NCBI RefSeq assembly: GCF_000001735.4
Contig: NC_003074.8
Span: 4,278,101-4,342,100, forward strand
Length of the DNA: 64,000 bases
From: Arabidopsis thaliana
Lineage: Eukaryota > Streptophyta > Magnoliopsida > Brassicales > Brassicaceae
Reading direction: 5' to 3'
Shown piece by piece: positions 12,133 to 22,400 of the stretch. Position numbers and translations under genes: made by a program. The notes beneath the pieces are model-generated. The model worked only from the letters and a program-made list of their open reading frames with translations, did not search any database and was not told the DNA's origin. The stretch's first letter is position 1. Each line of letters starts with the position of its first letter.

Positions 12133-15100
12133 ATTCAAATGCCTCGGCTCGGGAAAAGAATGGTGGTGATGCATCCGATTTGGTCCTGGATCGTCTAATA
12201 CGAATCCCCTCGGTGTCCGGTAAGAGAATAGTTATGGTACATAATAATTGGTCCCGTATTTTTCAATTTAAATGCCTTTGTTAGAAAACCCTAATTGGGA
12301 AAGACCGAAAGAGTGTGGTGCATGATACGATGGTCCCGGTCCTAGATTTTTCGAAAAATTGCCTTGGTTATAAACCAGATCGGTTTTAAAATGCCTCGGC
12401 TCGGTTATAGATGGGGAAGAATTGGTGGTGGTGCATAAAAAGTTGTCCCTTTTCTATTCAAATGCCTCGGTTCAAAAACCCTTTCTAAAGCTTATCACGG
12501 TAAGCTTATGATTGGGAAAGAGTGTCCGATTATATTCAAATGCCTCATTTAGAAACCCATTCTAAGCTTATTGTGATAAGCTTATGATTGGGACAAAGTG
12601 TGGTTGCCTGATACTTGGTCCGATTCTATTCAAATGCCTCGGTTTAAAAACCCATTCTAAATCTTATCACAGTAAGCTTATGATTGGGAAAGAGTGTCCG
12701 ATTCTATTCAAATGCCTCGGTTAAAAACCCATTCTAAGCTTATTGTGATCAGCTTATGATTGGGACAAAGTGTGGTTGCCTGATACTTGGTCCGATTCTA
12801 TTCAAATGCCTCGGTTTAAAAACCCATTCTAAATCTTATCACAGTAAGCTTATGATTGGGAAAGAGTGTCCGATTCTATTCAAATGCCTCGGGTAAAAAC
12901 CCATTCTAAGCTTATCACAGTAAACATATGATTGGGAAAGAGTGTCCGATTCTATTCAAATGCCTCAGTTAAAATGATTGGGAAAGAGTGTGGTGCATGA
13001 TACTTGGTCTCGATTCCATATTGTTCTAAAAATTGCCTTACTTAGTAAGCTTATAAATGATTAAGAGTAAAGTGCATGATACTCTGTCTCAGATTCTTTA
13101 CTTGAATGCCTTAATTCAAAAGTAAAAACTCATTGGAAGCTAATCTAATATGCTTGGGAGTGGGAAAGAGTTGTGGTGCATGATGATACTGGCCCCTTTT
13201 CTATTCAAATGCCTCGGTTTTAAAACCCATTCTAGCTTATAACAATAAGCTTATGATTGGGAAGGAGTGTGGTGCATGATATATGGTCCCGTTTCTACTC
13301 AGATGCCTCAGTTAAAAACCCATAATATTGGGAAAAGAGTGTGGTGCATGATACTTGGTCCCAGTCCCAGATTGTTCTAAAATGTCTTTACTTAATAAGC
13401 TTGTAAATGATTAAGAGTATGGTGCATGATACTTGGTCCTTGATTCTCTAATCGAATGCCTTGGTCCATGATAATTGGTCCCGATTTTATTCAAATGCCT
13501 CTTAAAAACCCATTTTAAGCTTATCTTGGTAAGCTTATGATTGGGAAAAGAGTGTGGTGCATGATAATTGGTCCCGTTTCTATTCAAATGCCTCTGTAAA
13601 AAAATATTCCATTAAAATGATTGTGAAAGAGTGTGGTGCATGATACTTGGTCCCGTTTCTATTCAAATGCCTTGGTTATATACCCATTATATGATTGGGA
13701 AAGAGTGTCCTGATTCTAGTCAAATGCCTCGGTTAATTAAAAGTTATTTTCTAAGGTTATCACTATAAGCCTATGATTGGGACAAAGTGTGGTGCATGAT
13801 ACTTGGTCTGATTCTGTTTAAATGCCTCGGTTAAAAACCCATTCTAAGCTTATAGTGATAAGCTTATGATTGGGAAAGAGTGTGGTGTATGATACTTGGT
13901 CTCGGTCCGATGTTGTTCTAATAATTGCCTGACTTAATAAGCTTATGAATGATTAAGCGTATGGTGCATGATACTCTGTCTCGATTCTCTATTCAAATGC
14001 CTCAATTCAAAAGTAAAAACCCATTGTAAGCTAAACTTAATAAGCTTGGGAGTGTGAAAGAGTGTGGTGCATGACTTCATTGGTCCCGAATTGTCTGTAC
14101 AAATGCCTCAGTTAATATCTCATTGTAAGCTAAGCTTAAAAATGGGAAAGAGTATGGTTGGTTCATGTTTCTATGTCCGGATTGTATATGCAAATGGATC
14201 GGTTAAAAAACATGTTGTAAGCTCATAACAAGGTTATGATTGGGAAAAGAGTGTGGTGCATGATTTCTTGGTCCCAGTCCCAAATTGTTCTAAAAATTGG
14301 TTAAAAACCACATTGCAAGCTAATGTTAATAAGCTTTTAAACATGAAAAAGAGTATGGTGCATGATACTAGATCCTTGATTCTCTAGTCAAATGCCTTGG
14401 TTACGCTTGGAATGTGAAAAAGTGTGGTGCATAATACTTGGTCCCGAATTGTCAATACAAATGCCTCGGTTAAAACCCTATTGTAAGCTAAGCTTATAAA
14501 TGGGGAAGAGTATGGTTGATTCATGATACTAGATCCGGATTGTATATACAAATGCCTCGGTTAAAAAAACCTGGTACATGATACTTGGTCCCAGTCCCAT
14601 ATTGTTTAAACATTTGCCTTGGTTAAAAACCATATTGCAAGCTAAATATCAATAAGCTTTTATAAATGAGAAAGAGTATATATGGTGCATAATACTAGGC
14701 CCCGGATTCTCTATTCAAATGCCTTGACTAAAGAGTAAAGACCCACTGGAAGCTAATCTTAAAGAACTTGGGAATGTGAAAGAGTGTGGTGCATGATACT
14801 TGCCTACTTGGTCCGGAATTATCAATACAAATGCCTCGGTTTTAACCCCATTGTGCTAATTATAATAAGCTTATAAATGGGGGGGGAGAGAGTATGGTTC
14901 ATGATATACGGTCCGGCTCCCCGATTGTTCAAACATATACCTTGCATAAAAACCATATTGCAAGCTAAGTTAAAATAAGCTTTTTCTTAAATGAGAAATT
15001 GTGGTCCCGGATTCTCTGTTTAAAACTCATTGGAAGCTAATCTTGATAAAGTTTGGGATTGGGAAAGAGTGTGGTGCATGATACTTTGTCTCGGATTGTC

Positions 15101-15710
15101 CGTACAAATGCCTCGGTTAAAAAATACACATTGTAAGCTAATCATGTGAACGGGAACTGGTGTGATGCGTGATACTTGATTCCTGTTTGTCTATTCAAAT
15201 GCCTCAGTTAAAACAACGGATCCTAATCCAATAGGTGAATGGTGGTGCATGATATTTGGCCCCGAGAGGTTATACAATTGCCTCAGCTCATCACGGACAA
15301 AGATGCATGATACTGTGTTCCAAATGTCCATAAAAATGCCTCATTGGTTAAAAATTCCATACTATCAAGCTTATTAATGGCAAAATGGTGGATGGTGGTG
15401 CATGATATACTCTCGGTACGAATTGTCTATATGCATCGGCTAAAAAATAATCATCAGCTCATTCGAAATTTATGAGTGGTGGTGCATGGTAGGAATATTG
15501 TCTCGTCTGGATTTATCAAATGCCTCGACTCGGCTTAAAGCCCTTGATCCTTATCTTATGAATGTGTAAATGGTTAATGGTGGTGCATGATTGGAACTAT
15601 GTCCCGTGTTCATTCACACAAATGCCTCGACTTGGTGAATAATTGGTGATATGCTAAAGGAAGTTTAAGAATGAGATAAAGGTAGTTGGTGGTGTATGAT
15701 AACTTGTGGA
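12133..15710 (+). repeat. degenerate tandem array of about 35 to 40 units, 75 to 105 bp each
   Basis: All units lie in the same direction and share three blocks: GGTGCATGATACTTGGTCCC, then TTCAAATGCCTCGGTTAAAA, then an AAGCTTAT...ATAAGCTTATGATTGGGAAA block able to form a short hairpin. Clear copies of the first block sit near 12320, 12995, 13343, 13422, 13557, 13637, 13886, 14358, 14789, 15073, 15244 and 15583. Units are most alike between 12.5 and 13.0 kb and become longer and more diverged toward 15.7 kb. It is not a known transposon, satellite or snoRNA type that I recognise: there is no consistent box C/D pair and no H/ACA layout. Confidence 0.85.
12586..12929 (+). repeat. 172-bp higher-order duplication inside the array
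   Basis: The stretch beginning GATTGGGACAAAGTGTGG at 12586 recurs at 12758 and is almost identical over two alternating sub-units. This shows recent local duplication of a two-unit block in the most homogeneous part of the array. Confidence 0.8.
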
Positions 15711-16739
15711 GAAAGGGGTTTGAACCAACTCATTTGGTAGAATTTCAAATGGTCTTCAAATCTAAATGACCTTGTCAACAAGGTGAGATGTTGATGTCTA
15801 GTCTTCGGCAAATCTTAATCTTAAACTATTTAGAATTTGCATGTACTTTCATATTTTGTAAAAAGAGACTGTGTTTTTTTACATAAATCGTTTGCAGGTC
15901 CTAAAGAGATATGATCTTGGAGCAACAGAAATTACAAGAAGTTTCATCCTCAAAGTAGTTTATTGATCTAGATAAGGTTGATCATGGTTATTTAATAGTT
16001 AATATATAATCTCTTGAGAGGTTGATAGCGGAGTGAAGAAGCTAATTGGTGTGTGATTTTGTGAATCACATCAAAACTATTAAGATTATCTGATTGTGTT
16101 GCTAAATTGATTATTGCAGGACTCTCTCCGATGGATCCATGAGCAAGTATCACATTCTGCAGCTTCAGAAGTGTCTGATCTTTCCATAATTCCCAAATTG
16201 ATTCATTTGTTTTGTGGTTGATCAGGTGATTTGATTATAGCTAGTGGAGAATCTTACTGGTCCGAAAAACCCTGAAAATCACAGGTTTGGTATTGATTAT
16301 GTTTTGATCTTGAAGCAACAATAAGGTTCTTATGCAGTCAAAATCTGTCTTCTTTCTTCTTACAGTTGATGTAATCGTAAAAGGACATTACGTTATACAG
16401 ATGAGTTTGAAGACATCAGTTGAATCTACTCGACACTAAAACAGAGATAGTGAACAATTACAGAGCAAAATCTTGATATTTATTGTTTGGTTAAGTTCCT
16501 CAAGAACCTAGTGTGGTTCTTATTTGCTTTTTCAGGTTTCCAAAAGAGGCCATTTCCATCTTTGCGATAACCAGAGATACCATTTTCTTCAGATTATCTC
16601 TGCATTGATGGTGATCACTAGATATAATTCAAGATATCCATGCTGCATTCTCTCTTCGATGGTGAATGTAAAGAAATAAGTCAGATGTAGAACAAGTAAA
16701 TATGCACCAATCATATTTAAAGCAGAAAGAATTATTCGT

Positions 16740-17115
16740 GCTTCCGTGGACTGTTTATTAAGTTATAGGGCTTAAAAAGACCATTAAGGCCCAAACTAAT
16801 GTTTTCGTGTCTGAATTTGTGCGGAAGCGTCCTCACATTTTATTGCGATTATCACCCCATAACTTTTTTAGTCATAGAATTTACGCCCGCACTATCAAAA
16901 AAGCAAGTCTACTACAAAACTTCTATAGCTGTTCTCACTTTCAAGGCATCATCGTCTCTCTATTCTTGCTTTTCGCGCTTCTCTCTCTACGTGACTTTCG
17001 ATTTCTTCTTACTTTTTTCTGAAATCTATTCAAGAACCTCCACATTCAATTACACTTGTCTATTGATCGATATCGCAAAACCTAAATTTGGCGATCCTGA
17101 ATGCGTCTTTGAAAG
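16740..17115 (+). pseudogene. relict third copy of the VCS/VCR promoter and 5' leader
   Basis: The stretch matches the VCR leader (19140-19435) almost base by base: GCGATTATCACCCCA at 16844 and 19153, then TACGCCC, CAAGTCTAC, TTTTCGCGCTTC, ACTTGTCTATTGATCGATAT and GGCGATC. It ends at the start codon, where VCR and VCS read ATGGCGTCTTC. Here one G is missing (ATGCGTCTTTGA at 17101), giving a stop after three codons, and homology then ends. The upstream GGGC...GGCCCAAAC elements (16768-16795) match the VCS promoter at 25600-25632. So this is a decayed promoter-leader fragment, not a gene. Confidence 0.8.
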
Positions 17116-17226
17116 TAGAGAGATTTAAAGATAGTGTATAAAGGAGACTGAAATGTTTTCCATCTTATTTCTCTCTTTAATTAATCCTATTACATTGAGT
17201 TCTTATATATAGTGTGAGGATTAGGT

Positions 17227-17515
17227 TTACATTTTATCCTCATCCTCTAAACATTTGAGCCTATTAGTTAAGATCGTATCTTGACTTGAACAGCTGGAGA
17301 TGCTTTTCCTTGACGCTCTCTTAGCCACAGAACTAACTGGTTTGTCTTCTTGTTCTGTTGCAGATGACCGTTGCACTTGGATGGACTGAATGGGCTTCTC
17401 GGGGTTCTCCTCTTCTACAGCAGCTTCCTCAGTCTTTAACTTTCTCATCATCATCATGCATTCTTCCTAGAATGTTTTAGGATTACCCAAAGTCAGTAAA
17501 TCCAAATTCAATTGT

Positions 17516-17556
<41 letters not shown>

Positions 17557-18939
17557 GAAATGAGAGATGTTAAGGTTGACTATTCACCATGGTAACAGAC
17601 GTAAAACAGGGGTTTCCCTCCTCTGGTCGAATCTTCACCATGGTAGAACCGTTTCCCTTGTTGCATGTTTTACCATCAAATTCCAACATCTTGCAGAGTT
17701 CCTTGAATGTTTTAGCATCAACCAAAGTCAGTAAATCCAAAGTCAATGCTATATATGTACTTCACACAATAGCACGTAAATACACAAATATTAGAAATGA
17801 GAGATGTTAAAACTTGCCTTTAGTGTTAGAGGAGAAGAAGTATGATACGCTATATCTTGAGTAACCAGCAAGTCCCACTCCTGCTTCATGAGAATGGCAA
17901 ATTAGGTAAAGTCGTGAAAGGGTAACTGTAAGTCCCAGAAATCAGAAATCTCTCAACTTGAGATGAGATATTAAAACTTGCCTTTGATCGACCCAGCACC
18001 ATGTTAGCAGGGTCTAGTCGATCCACATTGTTATGACTAGCCTCCCTGTCCCATTCCTGCGTGGAGATGAGAGGCATTATGTACTTTTGAAAGGGAAACT
18101 TGTGGTAAGAGAATGATGGTTTAGAATCAGAGAGCTAGTGAGCTGCTTACAGAATACGCATGTTTTTCACTCTTGAGATGCGTGGTGAAATCTTCAAAGC
18201 TTTGGGCACCAAAATCGCATTCTGAGCAAAACAAGGGAGTTTCACCGGTTTCACTGCGCTTGTAGTCCTGAAGAACAAGTCTTGTTGCTCCTGTTTGTTA
18301 TCCTCCATAGCAGCATCTGTGGATTCAAAACAGCTTAATTTGCTTGTTATCAGATGCATGTTATGAGAGAGAGGCCATAAAAAATACCTGCCATTAAGCT
18401 ATCCCAGAACAACTCTTCAGGAACATCTTTAAGAATGCTTAGCCGGAGAGCTAGAGCTCGTGGAGGATATGCGAGAAGAATTCTGTATCCCTTCTTCTCT
18501 ATGTCGTAAAGTGTACTAGCTAAAGTTTTCAGGTCCTTAGAACTGGTTATGAGCATTATAGTAGCCGGAGCAAGATTCTCATCAGTCCACTCAAACAAAT
18601 CCCTTTGAATATCTGTCTCAGTAAGTAAAGGAAACTAACGTTTAATCTAAACCCTAATTAACAAAAAAAGAGATGAAAGAAGATTTTTAACTAACCGTGG
18701 GCATGTTTAAGAGCGATTCCAGTGGAAGAAAGCGTTCGCAGGGATTCGTCACCACCAGGGATCTGCGTTAGGTTGCCAACGGCAGTGATAAAGAGAGGAC
18801 CCCGGCGGCAGCGCCACTGGCCTGACTTTTCCAACGCCGATTCTATCCTCGGACCCACCAGACGAGGATCATGACCATCGGGAAGCGGACAGGTGGTCAT
18901 GTTCCACAACACCAACGTTTTCTCGAAATGTTTGTTCAT
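17227..18939 (-). CDS. NYN-domain (limkain-b1/MARF1-type) protein with degraded active site
   Basis: Exon 1 (18696-18939) reads from MNKHFEKTLVLWNMTTC and contains PDGHDPRLVGPRIESAL, then LTQIPGG and LSSTGIALKHAH. Exon 2 (18388-18612) has PATIMLITSSKDLKTLASTL and GYRILLAYPPRAL. This is the order seen in plant NYN-domain putative endonucleases. In that family the first motif is usually W-D-x-E-N-C and the later one GD-x-DF; here they are WNMTTC and SSKDL, so the metal-binding acidic residues are mostly lost. Exon 3 (ending 18314) starts DAAMEDNKQEQQ. Beyond it the exons are uncertain: EWDREASHNNVDRL near 18010-18050, EWDLLVTQDIAYH near 17820-17880, DAKTFKELCKMLEFDG near 17620-17710 and a Lys/Ser-rich last exon ending CLEDEDKM at 17227. 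Two of the donors read AAAG-GCAAGT (GC type). The gene may be functional but inactive as a nuclease, or be decaying. Confidence 0.55.
17471..17808 (-). repeat. 234-bp tandem duplication in the 3' part of the NYN gene
   Basis: AATGTTTTAG followed by CCAAAGTCAGTAAATCCAAA and TTAGAAATGAGAGATGTTAA occurs at 17471-17575 and again at 17705-17808. A further related copy of an exon plus its GC donor spans about 17790-18075. The first copy has gained a (TA)n run. Confidence 0.75.
17519..17553. repeat. (TA)n microsatellite
   Basis: About 17 uninterrupted TA repeats lie inside an intron of the NYN gene. The tandem sister copy has only a short TATATATG at the same place, so this is a local expansion. 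Confidence 0.95.
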
Positions 18940-19428
18940 TATTCTTCGACCTAAAAGACACCTTGAATCCTATACGCACAGAGAAGACCAAAAGGAAAGA
19001 ACGATGGTAACTTTCGATCAGTTTTTTTAGGGTTCATATAAATGTTGTGGAGGGAGAGAGATACTTGCGGTTGGTTTCTATGGGCCGATGCGCGTGGCCC
19101 ATATAATAATAATTACTTGTGAATTCCTTTAAACCCAAGTTTAATTTGTTGCGCGATTATCACCCCATCACTTTTAGTCATCAGATTTACGCCCCACTAT
19201 CGAAAACGCAAGTCTACAAAACTTCTTTAGCTGTTCTCTCACTCCTTTCAAGTCATCATCGTCTATCTCTACTCGCTTTTCGCGCTTCCCCTCTCTACGT
19301 GACTTTTGATTTCTTCTTCAGATCCGCCGAGTCTTCTTTTTCTGAAATATATTCACGAACCTTCACATTCAAATTACACTTGTCTATTGATCGATATCGC
19401 AAACCCTAGATTCGGCGATCGTAAATCA
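18940..19428. promoter_or_regulatory. divergent promoter between the NYN gene and VCR
   Basis: The two start codons face away from each other with about 490 bp between them. GTGGCCCATATAAT near 19087-19101 is a site II-like element next to a TATA-like run. The VCR 5' leader fills about 19140-19428 and is CT-rich. Confidence 0.5.
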
Positions 19429-22400
19429 ATGGCGTCTTCACCTGGTAACACTAACCCTCACAATCCTCCGCCGTTCGATCTCGGTACTATCTTCAAACCC
19501 TCATCCAACCCTTATCCTCCCCCTACAGGTCCGTTTCTTAACAACCAGTACAATCAGCAACTATACGCGCCGCCTGGTATCGCCGCCCAACCATCTCCGG
19601 TGAATCAAACGCAACAGGATGTGTCTTCCTCTTCCTCCGCTACTAACTTGCAACCACAGAGAACGCTATCTTATCCCACGCCACCTCTCAATCCCCAATC
19701 TCCCCGTGTCAATCACAATCCGGGAACGCACATCCTCGCTCTCCTCAACAACGGAGGTGCCGTGGCGAACCAAGAGCCGTCGCATCACAACGAGATCGCT
19801 CGAGCTTTTCCCGGCGGTTCGGGTCCTATTCATGTTCCAAGCGGTAAAATGCCCAAGGGAAGGCGATTGGTTGGTGAACATGCGGTGTATGATGTTGATG
19901 TGAGATTACAGGGAGAGATTCAACCGCAGCTGGAGGTGACTCCGATTACCAAGTACGGCTCGGATCCTCAGCTTGTACTCGGTAGGCAAATTGCTGTGAA
20001 TAAGGTCTACATTTGCTATGGATTGAAAGGAGGAAGCATTCGTGTTCTCAATATCAACACAGCATTGAGGTCTCTGTTCCGTGGCCATTCTCAGGTTCGT
20101 TGTTTCTCAGTTACTTATTCGAGTATCCATCAGGTATCATCGTCATTCTAACTACATGTTTGTCTCCAGAGAGTAACGGACATGGCTTTCTTTGCCGAAG
20201 ATGTTCATCTCTTAGCTAGGTAATGGTTCTGGAACTATAAGCTTCTTCTACTTTGTCGTTTTACATTTTATTTCATACCGTCTACTTGTCTATTTCTTCA
20301 AAACAGTGTTAGTCTAGATGGAAAAGTTTTTGTGTGGAAAATTTCCGAAGGATCTGAGGGAGATGAACAATCCCAGATAACTGGAAAGATAGTTGTTGCT
20401 CTTCAGATACTTGGAGAGGAAGACACCAAACATCCACGTGTCTGTTGGCACTGCCACAAACAGGTATTTCAACATATTTCTTTTGCTACGGGAAGTTGCA
20501 TATTTTTCTGTTGTGAACATGAGCTCGCTCTGTTGTGTCTATACTTCTGATTGTGTAAAGTCCATTCTTTCAGGAAATTTTGGTAGTTTCAATTGGTAAA
20601 CATGTGCTGCGAATCGATACTACAAAAGTTGGCAGAGGTGAAGTGTTCTCTGCCGAGGCACCTCTCCAGTGTCATCTTGATAAACTAATTGATGGTGTTC
20701 AGATTGTGGGTAAGCATGATGGAGAAGTGACAGATTTGTCAATGTGCCAATGGATGACCACGCGCCTGGTTTCTTCTTCAGTTGATGGCACGGTTTGTGT
20801 TTGTTCTTATAATTTCCTTCACTATACTCTTGGAATATACGTCTACTCCTTTTCATAACATTTCTGAAGTTGAATTTACCTGACGAACTAAAATTTTAAC
20901 TGTTTTCGCTGCTAACTGGGTGTAACGTTGAAGTTTAATTGATTGAGACTCGTTAGCTTTAGTTTGGTTATGCTAGCTCATCCAAAATTGAAGAGATTTT
21001 CTAAATTCCGTCTCACTGTAGATTCTCTTCACAACCAGGAATAATTTGCAACAGCTAGTATTTTTGTGTGTGAGGCTTACTTTTTCTTAATACCAACAGG
21101 TTAAGATATGGCAAGATCGTAAGACACAACCACTTGTAGTATTGAGACCTCATGATGGACTTCCAGTCAATTCTGCCATATTTGTGACATCCCCGGAAAG
21201 ACCTGATCACATCATACTTATCACGGGGGTTAGTTTGCTCAAATTATTACTTACTTTTCTCATTGCTATATAATGTTATTTGGCCCTGCTTTGTTGAATT
21301 CACATTTTAGAATTGTTGCTTTTGTTTCTGCTAAGTTGCTAACGCATACACTGTTGGCAATGTTCTTCTCGTAGGGTCCTCTAAATCGAGAAATCAAGAT
21401 TTGGGTCTCCGCTGGGGAAGAAGGGTGGCTTCTACCCGCTGATACTGAATCGTGGAGATGTACCCAGACACTTGATTTGAAAAGTTCAACTGAGCCACAA
21501 GCTGAAAAGGCATTTTTCAACCAAGTCATAGCATTGTCTGAAGCAGGCCTGCTTTTGCTTGCAAATGCGAGAAGGAACGCCATATATTCCGTGCATTTGG
21601 ACTATGGCTCATCTCCAGTGGAAACGCTGATGGATTACTTGTCCGAGTTTACAGTCACTATGCCTATATTGAGTTTTATTGGGACAAATGATCACCCAGA
21701 AGAACCATTTGTTAAAGTGTATTGTGTTCAGACTCTAGCAATCCAGCAGTATACATTAGACTTATTCTTGTGCATGCCACCTCCAAGAGAGAATGTGGGT
21801 TTTGAGAAGTCAGATTCTACTGTGTCACGGGAGGCAAACCTTGTTGAAAGCACGTTAGAAACATCTGGAATGAAGCCTACCGAATTACCTTCAGTTGGTT
21901 CAGTGCCTAAACCATCTATTTTAGTGAATAGATCGGAAAATGCTAATATGTTGAGTTTTCCAGCGGGCCCTGCATCAGCGGGGATCACACCACCAGCAAT
22001 TGTTCCACCCAACGGTGAGCCTAAAACTTCTGGGATGCCTTCTGAGACCAGTGATGTAGATTCTGCGTATGCTCCTTCACCTCAACTTCCTCTAAGCCCC
22101 AGACTATCAAGTAAACTTTCTGGCTATCACACTCCTGTAGAAGCGTTTGAGCAAGTGCTACCACATCATAAGCTTGGTGGCAAAACAAGTTCTGCTGATT
22201 ATTTTTATGTGAGGCAAACTGATGATGTTGGAGGAAGAAATTTGGATGTGTCTTCTGTCGAGGAAAACTGTAGAAGCAAGGACACGAATGTTACACCTGA
22301 TGATGATGTGTCTGGGATTCGAAGCCCGTCAGCTTTTTTCAAACAGCCCACTCATCTCGTAACTCCTTCAGAGATATTGATGGGCGTTTCTTCCACTGAA

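Larger units (their letters stand above)
12000..16700 (+). ncRNA. candidate long non-coding RNA locus containing the repeat array
   Basis: No reading frame of note lies on either strand here, yet the DNA has a promoter-like start (site II palindrome, TATA-like box, telo-box) and splice-like borders: a donor GTAAGA near 12223 and acceptors ending TTTGCAG at 15897 and TTATTGCAG near 16120. If these are used, the 3.6-kb repeat array would be a large intron between short exons. Otherwise the array is part of the transcript. Transcription is inferred only. Limits are approximate. Confidence 0.4.

Noticed and set aside
12133..15710. The array as a snoRNA cluster or CRISPR-like array
   Set aside because: ATGATA and occasional CTGA motifs recur but not as paired box C/D at fixed distance, and there is no H/ACA pattern. 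Unit length varies too much, and the genome is a plant nuclear one.
16799..17128. 109-aa plus-strand open frame
   Set aside because: It is the relict VCS/VCR 5' leader read as protein; the same region in VCR and VCS is untranslated.
19306..19428. Upstream extension of the VCR frame to an ATG at 19306
   Set aside because: This is leader sequence; VCS and VCR share the start [12 protein letters not shown], and the relict copy ends at the same point.
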